Made by a program: the position numbers and the translations under genes | Source of the DNA: Cellulophaga algicola DSM 14237 | GTDB taxonomy: Bacteria > Bacteroidota > Bacteroidia > Flavobacteriales > Flavobacteriaceae | Direction: 5' to 3' | NCBI RefSeq assembly: GCF_000186265.1 | Contig: NC_014934.1 | Coordinates: 1,054,001 to 1,118,000, forward strand | Length of the DNA: 64,000 nt | Notes under the pieces: generated by a model | Seen by the model: only the letters and a program-made list of their open reading frames with translations | What the model was told of the DNA's origin: nothing | Database searches by the model: none | Shown here: positions 18,201 through 26,688 of the stretch, in pieces | Position numbering within the stretch: position 1 is the first letter of the stretch | Layout of the letters: each line of letters starts with the position of its first letter

Positions 18201-18412
18201 ATCAAGTATCTGGCTTATTAGGAATGGATAGTGTTCGTTTCTACCTTCAAGGTACTAACTTATTTACTATTACTGGATATGACGGTGTAGATCCAGAATT
18301 ACAACCAAGATTTAATAGTAATGGGTCTATAGACAACCTTACTATTGGTGTGTCAGACAACAACTACCCATTAGCCTCAATTTATTCATTAGGTATCAAC
18401 TTAAAATTTTAA
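15287..18412 (+). CDS. SusC/RagA-type TonB-dependent outer-membrane receptor
   Basis: A 1041-residue protein with a signal peptide ending FSNAQ and a carboxypeptidase-D-like N-terminal domain (GPLPGATVVVKGTTIGTQTD). A TonB box region (EEVVVTGYSTQTRGDLTGSV), a plug (RIRGYGTGNSNDPLYIIDGV) and a long beta-barrel to the C-terminal LGINLKF follow. These proteins import ligands captured by the partner SusD lipoprotein. The SusD gene begins four bases after its stop. No degradative enzyme is nearby, so the ligand is not indicated. Regulation probably involves the divergent, now truncated AraC gene. Confidence 0.95.
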   Translation: MNLKSLKSALFLGALLCFGFSNAQQVTGTVSDETGPLPGATVVVKGTTIGTQTDFDGNFSIDAEADATLVFSYVGYKKTEMAVNGKSTINVVLQEDAAALEEVVVTGYSTQTRGDLTGSVGSVDISEATKAPIVNAAEALQGRVSGVTITNNGSPGASPTVRIRGYGTGNSNDPLYIIDGVQTDDASILNSINPADISQMNVLKDGAAAIYGARASNGVVIITTRSGGYNMDKARVSLDTYTGFSAATNLPELLNTEQHGDMIWQSIRNDGGVPSHAQYGNGPSPITPTTLQRTPDGISATVKPNGGTDWLDELYRTAITQNASITLENGNEKSKFLFSASYLNREGIQIATGFKRGSMRLNSEFKIGDRIKVGQHANISFDRRSGGQSWYNFATRMSPLVPVYDDAGVYAGNYSNDTGLSNPNNPIAEANRQSNDFNKSFRVFGDIYATLDIIDGLQFKTSIGGSIKAYNDRRFRALIPESSEPISTNTLTEADQDTYEWVWNNTLSYNKSFGEHSINALVGIEALNVNGKGKEISRTDFFFETPDYYLLENGGGAANVAYAYDNASSLFSVFGTANYSYAGKYFLTATVRQDRSSRFIGDNQSDIFPSFSGGWVVSNENFWPADAIMSRLKFKGSWGQLGNQSLPVDNPTYNISVLSGQYADYGFNGSGAVTQGALLESVGNADLKWETSETTNFGVELGFFNNKLNLEAEYFIIKTKDLISQDNSAFSTTSIAANAPYVNLGSIENKGIDATLSYADELNSGFKYGVDLNFSSYKNEVTELISAFQVGFDGFRTTGAVTRTQEGQPISSFYGRIVDGIFASEAEVSASADQGFASAADGVGRFKYSDINNDGTINDDDRTFIGSPHPDFTYGVNLSASYKGVDISAFFQGSQGNDIFNNDKVYTDLPTFFNANRSVRVLDSWSPTNLDASLPALSQSITNNEGNANSFFVEDGSYMRMKNLQIGYTFSDQVSGLLGMDSVRFYLQGTNLFTITGYDGVDPELQPRFNSNGSIDNLTIGVSDNNYPLASIYSLGINLKF

Positions 18413-18415
18413 AAA

Positions 18416-20116
18416 ATGAAAAAGAATATAATTTATACCATATCGCTGACATGCATGATGCTAGGTGCCTGTAGTGATGACTTTACGAATATTGCTCCAA
18501 CAGGAGCACTCTCTGATGAAGCCTTACAAAATGCTAAGGGGGTAGACTTAAAATTAACTGCTGCCTATTCTGCAATGGATGGAGAACGTATAGGAAGACT
18601 CGGTGAAGGAACTGCAGCAGGTGCAGACAACTGGTGGACCGATGTAGTTTCTGATGATGCCCATAGAGGAAGTACCGATGGTGATAACACAGAGTTATTT
18701 CAAGTGGAAACTCTAGATTGGCAAACTGGAAGCGGATGGTTTTTGGGAAGATGGAGCGCACTTTACGGTGGCGTAAATAGTTCAAATGCTGTATTATCAC
18801 TAATTAATACTATTCCTGAGGGCGATTTTAGCCAACAAATAGGTGAAGCTACTTTTCTAAGAGGATATTACAATTTTGAACTTCAGAAGTTTTACGGAAA
18901 CGTGCCTTTTATTTCTGTTGAGAACTTTGATAACCTTGAGTTTAACCAACCAAACCCTGGACCTATATGGGCTCAAATAGAAGCAGATTTTTTAACTGCA
19001 ATTGATAATTTAGGGCCTGAAGTAGTAAATGGTAGAGCTAATTCTTGGATTGCAAAAGCATTTTTAGGAAAAGCGTATCTATATCAAGAAAAATGGGACG
19101 AGGCTTTTACTTTATTAAATGAAGTGGTAACTACGGGACCCTATTCTTTGAACACTGAATATGTAAATAATTTTAATTTTGCTGGAGAGAATAGTTCAGA
19201 ATCAATGTTTGCGGTTCAATATGTTTCTGATGACGGACGCTCTTTTAATGGTAACGGTACAGGTACATTAAATTTTCCTGGCGGTGGGCCATTAGCAACA
19301 TGTTGCGGTTTTTACCAACCCACACAAGATTTAGTAAATGCATACCAAACAGATGCTAACGGACAACCGTTATTGGATACTTTTGCTGCCACTGACGTTA
19401 CTAATGATTATGGTATTGAGAGTGCTGATGATTTTACCCCGCATACCGGGCCTTTAGACCCTAGATTAGATTACACTGTATCTAGAAGAGGTATCGACTA
19501 TAATGGTTTTGGTTTAAATCCAGGGAAAGAATGGATTAGAGCTACTTTTGCTGATGTTTCCGGTCCTTACTTGCCCAAGAAAAATGTATACCAAGCTGAT
19601 GAGGTTGATGCTAACCGCGGAACTGGTGGTTGGGGATCCGATTGGTCTGGTATTAATTACAATGTGATGCGCTTTGCTGATGTATTACTATTGACCGCTG
19701 AGGCTGCTGTTGAAAAATCTGCTCCAGATTTAGCCCTTGCTTTAGACTATGTTAACAGAGTTCGTAACCGAGCAAAAAATATGACCTATGTTCAAAACGA
19801 AGAGGATGATGGTGATGCTGCTAATTATAAAATTGAACCTTATGGCGCTTTTGCAAGTCAAGAATTTGCTAGAAAAGCAGTGCGTTTTGAGCGTCGCTTA
19901 GAATTGGGAATGGAAGGACATCGTTTATTTGATTTAAGAAGATGGGGTGTTGCGCAAGAAGTTATTAACGCTTACATCACTAATGAAGCTGCAGACATTA
20001 ATCAATCTGATTATAGTAGATTCAGAGCGTACTCAGAGAAATTTGACCTGTTCCCAATTCCTGTAAATGCCATTGACCAAAGTGGAGGTATTTTAGACCA
20101 GAATACAGGATATTAA
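18416..20116 (+). CDS. SusD/RagB-type nutrient-binding lipoprotein
   Basis: A 566-residue predicted lipoprotein (lipobox CMMLGAC) with the SusD pattern: the N-terminal FTNIAPTGALSDEAL segment and helical repeats (GEATFLRGYYNFELQKFYG). The closing block FERRLELGMEGHRLFDLRRW and the FPIPVNAIDQ ending are typical. It forms the outer-face lid of the SusC channel. The paired spacing to susC supports one functional unit. It also has a Gly/Ala-rich LNFPGGGPLATCCGF loop with two adjacent Cys, which I cannot assign. Confidence 0.94.
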   Translation: MKKNIIYTISLTCMMLGACSDDFTNIAPTGALSDEALQNAKGVDLKLTAAYSAMDGERIGRLGEGTAAGADNWWTDVVSDDAHRGSTDGDNTELFQVETLDWQTGSGWFLGRWSALYGGVNSSNAVLSLINTIPEGDFSQQIGEATFLRGYYNFELQKFYGNVPFISVENFDNLEFNQPNPGPIWAQIEADFLTAIDNLGPEVVNGRANSWIAKAFLGKAYLYQEKWDEAFTLLNEVVTTGPYSLNTEYVNNFNFAGENSSESMFAVQYVSDDGRSFNGNGTGTLNFPGGGPLATCCGFYQPTQDLVNAYQTDANGQPLLDTFAATDVTNDYGIESADDFTPHTGPLDPRLDYTVSRRGIDYNGFGLNPGKEWIRATFADVSGPYLPKKNVYQADEVDANRGTGGWGSDWSGINYNVMRFADVLLLTAEAAVEKSAPDLALALDYVNRVRNRAKNMTYVQNEEDDGDAANYKIEPYGAFASQEFARKAVRFERRLELGMEGHRLFDLRRWGVAQEVINAYITNEAADINQSDYSRFRAYSEKFDLFPIPVNAIDQSGGILDQNTGY

Positions 20117-20155
20117 TTAAAATTTCAAGCAATAAAATCTTAATAAAATATAGAT

Positions 20156-21763
20156 ATGAATAAATTTAAAACTATAAGTATTGTTTTATCGATGCTCGCA
20201 TTAGTAGGATTAAATTCCTGTGATAATGACGAGGTTGATTCTCCCGGAGCAGCTATTGTGGGACCAGGAACTGTATATACTAGAATTAGTGCAAGTGGAA
20301 GTGCTACATCTTTAGAAGCTGCTCTTATTGCCGCTACAGGAGATCTTCCCGCAACATTACAGGGTACTGGGCCTTTCACTGTTTTTGCTCCAACTGATGC
20401 TGCATTTACGGCATTGGCAGTAGCATTGGGTTATGAGACTACAGAAGAAATTACCGCTACTGAAGATTTATTAGCCAATATAGACAAAGACTTGCTTTCG
20501 CAAATCTTAAGCTATCATGTGGTTTCTGGCAACTTAGAAGCAAGTACATTTTCTGACGGTACTACACTAACCACCGTTTTAGGAGATGACCTATCTGTAA
20601 TAGTGACTGCTGATGGTGATGTACAACTACTTGATGCGACAAAATTGGATCAAACAAATCCTGTATCTACCGTAACTCAAGCAAACAACTTCGCAGATAA
20701 TGGAATTGTTCACTTAATAGACAAAGTTCTTTTACCACAAGCTGCCATTGATGCCTTAAGTTTTGATACCCGTCCTACACTTTTAGAATGGGCAAAAGGT
20801 ACTGCTGATTTAAGTATTTTGGCGAGCGCTATAGACAAAGCTGGTTTATCAGATGCCATTGCAGCATTGGACACCGCAAGAGTTTTAGCCCCTAACAACC
20901 AGGCCTTTGAGGATCTTTTTGATGCTCTAGGAGATGATTATACTAGTGTTGATGATTTTGACAATGAGGTTGAAATTGAATTATTAAGCAATATTCTTTT
21001 ATTCCATGTATTACCACCTGCAAACGAATCTACAGATTTAGTAGTGGGCCCAGCAATAACACTTTTAGAAGATAATCTTGTTGCTGTAATTGCTGATGGT
21101 AGCGGATTTGCATTTGGTGATGCTACTGCTGTAACAGCCAGCACAATCACTGCAGATTTCGATGCAAAAAATGGTGTTGTAGACATTATTGATAAAGTAC
21201 TTTTACCGCAAGCTGCATTAGACTTCATAGCTTTATTGGCTTCTGATGATTTAGCTACAACGGTAATTAATACTCCTCAATTAAGCACACTTGAAGAAGC
21301 TCTAATAGCAACCGATTTAGTGGATGCTTTTACTGATGCTTTAAACGTTCAGGATACAACAGCTACTAATTTCACGTATTTTAGACCTGCGACTGTTTTT
21401 GCTCCTACTGATGCTGCTTTTGCAGATCTTTTTGATGCACTAGGAGCTGACTACACAAGCATAGCTAGCTTTGATACAGAAGAAGAAATAGCACTACTTA
21501 AGGAAATACTTCTATACCACGTATTAGCAAGCAAAGTAGTAAGTGAGGATTTAGTGGCAGGAATGGTTACCACGGTATCAGAAAGAGATATAGATATCAT
21601 TAACGTTATTGGCTCTAGTAATTTTGTTATTGGCGATGAAACAAATGATGTAAATGCCAATATAACAACATCAGATATTTTAGCAAGAAATGGTGTAGCC
21701 CATATTATAGACAAGGTTTTACTACCTAAGAGCGCTATTGATTTTATTAATGCTATGGAATAA
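20156..21763 (+). CDS. Triple fasciclin (FAS1)-domain lipoprotein
   Basis: A 535-residue predicted lipoprotein (lipobox ALVGLNSC) with three FAS1 domains at about residues 40-205, 210-365 and 370-535. Each has the H1-type motif (TVFAPTDAAF in the first and third, VLAPNNQAF in the second), a LLYHV-like strand and the closing IVHLIDKVLLP-type motif. FAS1 domains mediate adhesion or surface ligand binding. It follows susD by 39 bases, is followed by a terminator, and is thus the last gene of the SusCD transcript. It may serve as a surface glycan- or protein-binding accessory, which is inference. Confidence 0.92.
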   Translation: MNKFKTISIVLSMLALVGLNSCDNDEVDSPGAAIVGPGTVYTRISASGSATSLEAALIAATGDLPATLQGTGPFTVFAPTDAAFTALAVALGYETTEEITATEDLLANIDKDLLSQILSYHVVSGNLEASTFSDGTTLTTVLGDDLSVIVTADGDVQLLDATKLDQTNPVSTVTQANNFADNGIVHLIDKVLLPQAAIDALSFDTRPTLLEWAKGTADLSILASAIDKAGLSDAIAALDTARVLAPNNQAFEDLFDALGDDYTSVDDFDNEVEIELLSNILLFHVLPPANESTDLVVGPAITLLEDNLVAVIADGSGFAFGDATAVTASTITADFDAKNGVVDIIDKVLLPQAALDFIALLASDDLATTVINTPQLSTLEEALIATDLVDAFTDALNVQDTTATNFTYFRPATVFAPTDAAFADLFDALGADYTSIASFDTEEEIALLKEILLYHVLASKVVSEDLVAGMVTTVSERDIDIINVIGSSNFVIGDETNDVNANITTSDILARNGVAHIIDKVLLPKSAIDFINAME

Positions 21764-21805
21764 TACCATAGTTTTCCGTTAACATTTTTTAGCGCGAAAA
21801 ATATC

Positions 21806-21844
21806 AAACCACCCAACATCCTAATTGTTGGGTGGTTTTTTTTT
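21806..21844 (+). terminator. Terminator of the SusCD-fasciclin operon
   Basis: A 12-pair perfect stem (AAACCACCCAAC with GTTGGGTGGTTT, nine-base loop) is followed by a T run to 21844. It ends the susC-susD-FAS1 transcript; the following FG-GAP gene therefore needs its own promoter. Confidence 0.9.
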
Positions 21845-22113
21845 GAAATAAATTAGCCCTATTAAGCTTTACTAGGACTAAAAAAAAGTGATTGTTGGAC
21901 TGATTTTACACTCCTCTAACAACGCAATTTGAGTTATATTTAAAAAAAATACCTACTGAAGTTACTCAGTTACTCTGAAACAAATTATGAATTACTAAAA
22001 ACTTACAAACTAATACTTTCTCTTGTCGTGAGTGTCACTAATAATTCTTAATTTGACCCATAAATTACAGTACAACGCCCTAATTGATCAAATACCACAA
22101 CACACCAGACACA

Positions 22114-25100
22114 ATGAAAAATCTGATCTTTATTTCAATTATTATATTTTCAATAATCAGTTCTTGCGGAAAGAAAGATGATACGCTATTCTCAAAAATC
22201 TCCTCCAATCATTCTGGTATTACGTTTAACAACAAAATAGTGGAAACTGATAGTTTTAACATTATTAATAATGAGTATATATTTAATGGTGGTGGTGTTG
22301 CTGTTGGCGACTTTAATAATGATGGCCTACCAGATCTTTTCTTTTCTGGTAACCAACAAGCCAACAAGCTATACCTAAATAAAGGAGATTTAAAATTTAC
22401 AGATATTTCCAAAGAATCCGGAATTGAAGCTAAAGAAAATTGGAATACGGGTGTTGCCCTTGTAGATATAAATAACGATGGTTTATTAGATATCTATGTT
22501 TGCTCTGCAATGCTGTCAAAAGATAAAAAAAGAAATAAGCTTTTTGTAAACCAAGGAGTAAATAAAGATGGTACTCCAACCTTCAAAGAAAAAGCTAGTG
22601 AATACGGAATATCAGGTAATGAAAATAGTATGAATGCTACTTTTTTTGATTATGATAAAGATGGGCTATTAGATTTATACGTGCTTAATAATGTAGACAT
22701 CCATATCCTTCCCTCTAATTACAGAAAAAAAATAATTGATGGATCTTCTTTAAGTAATGATAAATTATATCACAACAATGGTAATGGAACATTTACGGAT
22801 GTGACTCTTGACGCCGGAATTACTATTGAAGGGTATGGCTTAGGCTTAGCGATTGCAGATTTAAATTACGATGGCTGGCCAGATATCTATGTAAGTAATG
22901 ATTACCTATCAAATGACATTCTCTATTTTAATAATCAAGATGGGACTTTCTCAAACCAAATAAAAGAGGTTATCAAACATCAAAGTAAGTTTTCAATGGG
23001 ATCAGACATTTCTGACTTCAACAATGATGGCTACTTAGATATTATTACGCTTGACATGTTGGGGGAAACAAATCAGAGACTAAAAACTACCATTGACAAA
23101 AATAAATACACAAACTACATCCTAAACGATAAATTCGATTACGAATATCAATACAGCAGAAATATGCTGCAAAAAGGAAATGGCCCCGGCATTCCCTATA
23201 GCGAAATTGGTCTTATGGCTGGCGTTTCTAAAACAGATTGGAGCTGGTCTCCCCTGTTTGCAGACATGGATAACGATGGCTTTAAAGATTTACTAATAAC
23301 GAATGGTTTCCCTAGAGATATTACAGACTTAGACTTTCGTGACTTCAAATTTAATGTAAGTCGTTATTTAAGTAATGGTCAAATATTAGATTCTATTCCT
23401 GAAATAAAAACTCCAAATTACGCCTACAAATATGATGGAGAAAGCAGATTTATTGATGTAGGAGAAGAATGGGGTCTTAATATTCCTTCTTTTTCAAACG
23501 GAGCAGCCTATGCAGATTTAGACAATGATGGCGATTTAGATTATATCGTTAACAATATTAATGATGAAGCTTTCCTTTTTGAAAATAATAGTACTAAAAA
23601 AAATAATTATATACAGGTTGCATTAATTGGCCCTAAAACCAATAAATTAGGTATTGGCAGTAAAGTTCTTGTCCGATTTGAAAATGAATTATTTCAATAC
23701 CAAGAACATTATTTAAGTAGAGGATACATGTCTTCTGTAGATAGTAAGATGCATTTTGGTTTAGGCGCAGAAAAAATCATCAAAGACATAGAAGTTCTTT
23801 GGGCTGACGGTAAATTTGAAAAATTATCAAACGTAAATGCAAACCAAAAAATAGAATTCAATTATAATAATGCACACTTACCACGGACAGAAGAATTAAG
23901 CTTTCCTTTTATTGCAAAAAAATCAAAATCGCTACTAACTGATATTACAAATAAAACAAATATCAATTATAAACATGAAGAATTAGATATTATAGATTTT
24001 AATGCGCAGCGTATATTACCTCACAAACTTACGCAAAACGGACCTTGTCTTGCCTCTGGAGACCTCAATGGTGATGGGCTAGAAGATTTTATCATAGGAA
24101 GTTCTTCTGGTTTTTCTCCTCAATTATTTTTTCAACAAAAAGAAGGCAACTTTATTCAGAAAAATTTATTTAATGATGATGAGAACAAGAACTTTGAGGA
24201 AGAAAGTATCGCATTTTTTGATTTAGATAATGATGGTGACCTGGACATGTATTTAGTTTCTGGTAGTAATGAATTTATGCTAGATGATAGCTTTTACGAA
24301 GACAGACTTCTTATTAACGATGGTAAAGGAAACTTTACTTTAGCATTGGACAAAATGCCAAAAATAAGTTCTAGTGGCGCAATCGTTTCTGTAAATGATT
24401 TTGATAATGATGGTTATGTTGACTTGTTTATAGGTGGTAGAACTCCTTTTGCTCAATACCCCATTGCAGACAAGAGCTTTTTACTTAAAAATAATAAAGG
24501 GAAATTAGAAGATGTTACCGATAGTTATGCTCCTGAACTAAGAAATATTGGCATGGTTACAAGTGCTACTTGGGACGATATTGATTTAGATGGCACTAAA
24601 GATTTAATTTTAGTTGGGGAGTTTATGCCTATAACTATTTTTAAAAATGATACTAAGTCATTGAAAAAAATGACAAATACAGGGGTAGATAATCTTATTG
24701 GATGGTGGGAAACTATATCAGGAGCAGATTTTGATAATGATGGAGATATTGACTTTATCGTTGGGAACATGGGTGCAAATAATTTCTACCAACCCTCAAA
24801 AGAAAGACCTATTACATTAATCTCAAAAGATTTTGATAAAAACGGAACGATAGATCCTGTCATGTTTGCATACTTTAAAAATAGTTATGACGATAAAAAT
24901 TTTAAATCTTTCCCTGTTAATTTCTGGGGAGATCTTTATAGTCAAAGCACTATATTTAGATCAAAATTCAACTCCTATAAAGAGTATGCTCTAGCCACAG
25001 AGAAAACCATTTTTTCTAAAGAAGAATTAGAAGGAGCCACCACTCTAATTGGCAATTACGATCGAAGTATTTATCTTGAAAACCTAGGGAACGGAAAGTT

Positions 25101-25434
25101 CAAATACACACAACTGCCATGGGAAGCACAAATCGCTCCAATAAATAGCATTTTAAATTTAGATTATAACGATGATGGAAATTTAGACCTTTTATTAGTT
25201 GGTAACGATTTTGGAAATGAAGTTTTCATAGGCCGTTATGATGCATTAAATGGATGTTTATTAGAAGGTGATGGAAAAGGAAATTTCAAGACAATTAAAA
25301 CTAGTGAAAGTGGGTTTTTAGTTTCAGGTGATGCAAAACACATGATTAAAGTAAAACACGCTAAAGAGAAAAACCCTTATATTATAGTATCTCAAAATAG
25401 AGATAGTTTGAAAATTTTTCAAAAAAATAAATAG
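22114..25434 (+). CDS. FG-GAP/VCBS-repeat lipoprotein with ASPIC/UnbV domain
   Basis: A 1106-residue predicted lipoprotein (IISSCGKKDD) with many Ca-binding-like FG-GAP repeats (DFNNDGLPDLFFSG, DINNDGLLDIYV, DLDNDGDLDYIV), forming one or two beta-propellers. Around residues 490-595 is an ASPIC/UnbV domain (LGIGSKVLVRFENE, YMSSVDSKMHFGLG). The ATG at 22114 gives the signal peptide directly; an in-frame upstream start at 22084 would spoil it. Such proteins often accompany SusCD loci in Bacteroidota. Binding of a ligand at the cell surface is inferred. Confidence 0.88.
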   Translation: MKNLIFISIIIFSIISSCGKKDDTLFSKISSNHSGITFNNKIVETDSFNIINNEYIFNGGGVAVGDFNNDGLPDLFFSGNQQANKLYLNKGDLKFTDISKESGIEAKENWNTGVALVDINNDGLLDIYVCSAMLSKDKKRNKLFVNQGVNKDGTPTFKEKASEYGISGNENSMNATFFDYDKDGLLDLYVLNNVDIHILPSNYRKKIIDGSSLSNDKLYHNNGNGTFTDVTLDAGITIEGYGLGLAIADLNYDGWPDIYVSNDYLSNDILYFNNQDGTFSNQIKEVIKHQSKFSMGSDISDFNNDGYLDIITLDMLGETNQRLKTTIDKNKYTNYILNDKFDYEYQYSRNMLQKGNGPGIPYSEIGLMAGVSKTDWSWSPLFADMDNDGFKDLLITNGFPRDITDLDFRDFKFNVSRYLSNGQILDSIPEIKTPNYAYKYDGESRFIDVGEEWGLNIPSFSNGAAYADLDNDGDLDYIVNNINDEAFLFENNSTKKNNYIQVALIGPKTNKLGIGSKVLVRFENELFQYQEHYLSRGYMSSVDSKMHFGLGAEKIIKDIEVLWADGKFEKLSNVNANQKIEFNYNNAHLPRTEELSFPFIAKKSKSLLTDITNKTNINYKHEELDIIDFNAQRILPHKLTQNGPCLASGDLNGDGLEDFIIGSSSGFSPQLFFQQKEGNFIQKNLFNDDENKNFEEESIAFFDLDNDGDLDMYLVSGSNEFMLDDSFYEDRLLINDGKGNFTLALDKMPKISSSGAIVSVNDFDNDGYVDLFIGGRTPFAQYPIADKSFLLKNNKGKLEDVTDSYAPELRNIGMVTSATWDDIDLDGTKDLILVGEFMPITIFKNDTKSLKKMTNTGVDNLIGWWETISGADFDNDGDIDFIVGNMGANNFYQPSKERPITLISKDFDKNGTIDPVMFAYFKNSYDDKNFKSFPVNFWGDLYSQSTIFRSKFNSYKEYALATEKTIFSKEELEGATTLIGNYDRSIYLENLGNGKFKYTQLPWEAQIAPINSILNLDYNDDGNLDLLLVGNDFGNEVFIGRYDALNGCLLEGDGKGNFKTIKTSESGFLVSGDAKHMIKVKHAKEKNPYIIVSQNRDSLKIFQKNK

Positions 25435-25541
25435 TAAAATTTACACAGATAAGAAAAAACAATTTAACTCGTTATATTTTTATTCTCTAAAATTTACAAA
25501 AAATTGCAGACAACCAACTTTTATAACAACCTTCTTAAATC

Positions 25542-25549
25542 TATATTTG
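25542..25549 (+). promoter_or_regulatory. Putative -7 promoter element upstream of the rhodanese gene
   Basis: TATATTTG matches TAnnTTTG and lies 27 bases before the ATG at 25576. No clear TTTG is seen at the expected -33 position, so this is a moderate call. Confidence 0.4.
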
Positions 25550-25575
25550 TTGGCAATAGTTAAATATTTTTTATA

Positions 25576-26064
25576 ATGAAATATACTTTTATTATCACTT
25601 TAATGCTTTTATCACTTAGTCCTTTGTTTAGTCAAAGAACAATTGAAAAAACATTAGAAAAACTAAATAAAGAAAGTATCCCTTACATAACGGCAGCAGA
25701 TTTAAAAAACCAAGACTCCCTCGTTATTTTAGATACGAGAGAATTAAAAGAATATAACGTTAGCCACCTAAAAAATGCCATATGGGTAGGGTATGATCAT
25801 TTTGACATTAACAATATACACGTTCAAAACAAGAGTCAAAAAATAGTTGTTTACTGTTCTATAGGAGTCCGTTCAGAAAATATTGGAGAAAAGCTAGTTG
25901 CCAGCGGCTATTCAAATGTTCAAAATTTATATGGTGGAATTTTTAAATGGATGGAGGAAGATTTACCCATATATGATGCTGAAGAGAACCGTACCGATAA
26001 AGTCCATGTTTTTAGTAAGTACTGGGGGAAACTATTGACCAAAGGAACTAAAATTATAAATTAA
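25576..26064 (+). CDS. Exported rhodanese-like domain protein
   Basis: A 162-residue protein with a signal peptide (LSLSPLFSQ) and a single rhodanese domain. The active-site Cys94 lies in VVYCSIGVRSE, and the ILDTRELKEYNVSHLKNAIW segment is typical. Rhodaneses transfer sulfane sulfur; export suggests a periplasmic thiol or sulfur role. The CSIGVRS loop keeps the Cys, Gly and Arg pattern of active enzymes. It ends ten bases before a TIGR04282-like transferase gene, so it is probably first of the 25.6-29.0 kb group. Confidence 0.85.
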   Translation: MKYTFIITLMLLSLSPLFSQRTIEKTLEKLNKESIPYITAADLKNQDSLVILDTRELKEYNVSHLKNAIWVGYDHFDINNIHVQNKSQKIVVYCSIGVRSENIGEKLVASGYSNVQNLYGGIFKWMEEDLPIYDAEENRTDKVHVFSKYWGKLLTKGTKIIN

Positions 26065-26074
26065 AATTATACCC

Positions 26075-26683
26075 GTGTCTAAAGAAAACCTTCTTTTAAT
26101 TTTTACCAGAAATCCAGAACTTGGTAAATGCAAAACCAGATTAGCCGCAAGTGTAGGAGATCAGAAAGCATTAGAAATCTATAAATTTCTACTCAACCAT
26201 ACTGCAGAAATTACACAAAACTTAAAGGTCAAAAAACATGTATACTATTCCGAGACAATTTGGAAAAGTGACATTTGGAATAACGAAACGTACGAAAAGA
26301 GATTACAGGAAGGAATTAGTCTTGGACTGCGAATGGAAAACGCTTTTAAAGCAGGCTTCAAGCAAGGGTATAAAAAAATAATCGTTATTGGTAGTGACAT
26401 GTATGATTTAAGCCAAGCCGATCTAGAAAATGCTTTTAATCTGTTAGATTCTTCTGATTTTGTTGTGGGCCCAGCAGAAGATGGCGGATATTATTTATTA
26501 GGTATGAAAACAGTAGAGCATTCTGTTTTCACTGATAAAGCCTGGGGCACCCCCACTGTATTAAAAGATACCTTAAAAAATTTAGAACATAAAAAAGTAA
26601 CCTTATTAGAGACTAGAAATGATGTTGATATTCTTGAAGATATTAATGAACATCCCGCTTTTAATGCTTTACTAAAAAAATAA
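26075..26683 (+). CDS. TIGR04282-like glycosyltransferase (DUF2064), arsenosugar-associated family
   Basis: A 202-residue protein with a GTG start. The opening LLIFTRNPELGKCKTRLAASVG is the nucleotide-binding signature of the DUF2064 family of GT-A-like transferases, and IIVIGSDMYDLS and AEDGGYYLLGMK are further family motifs. TIGR04282 members were first described as rSAM/selenodomain-associated and are now annotated in arsenosugar biosynthesis. A TIGR04283-like partner lies at 28312. The sugar donor is unknown; the family call is secure, but the arsenic link is by association only. Confidence 0.87.
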   Translation: MSKENLLLIFTRNPELGKCKTRLAASVGDQKALEIYKFLLNHTAEITQNLKVKKHVYYSETIWKSDIWNNETYEKRLQEGISLGLRMENAFKAGFKQGYKKIIVIGSDMYDLSQADLENAFNLLDSSDFVVGPAEDGGYYLLGMKTVEHSVFTDKAWGTPTVLKDTLKNLEHKKVTLLETRNDVDILEDINEHPAFNALLKK

Positions 26684-26688
26684 TAGCA

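Noticed and set aside
20938-21819. Long minus-strand ORFs in the fasciclin gene
   Set aside because: They arise from the repetitive Ala/Asp-rich codons of the FAS1 domains on the other strand.
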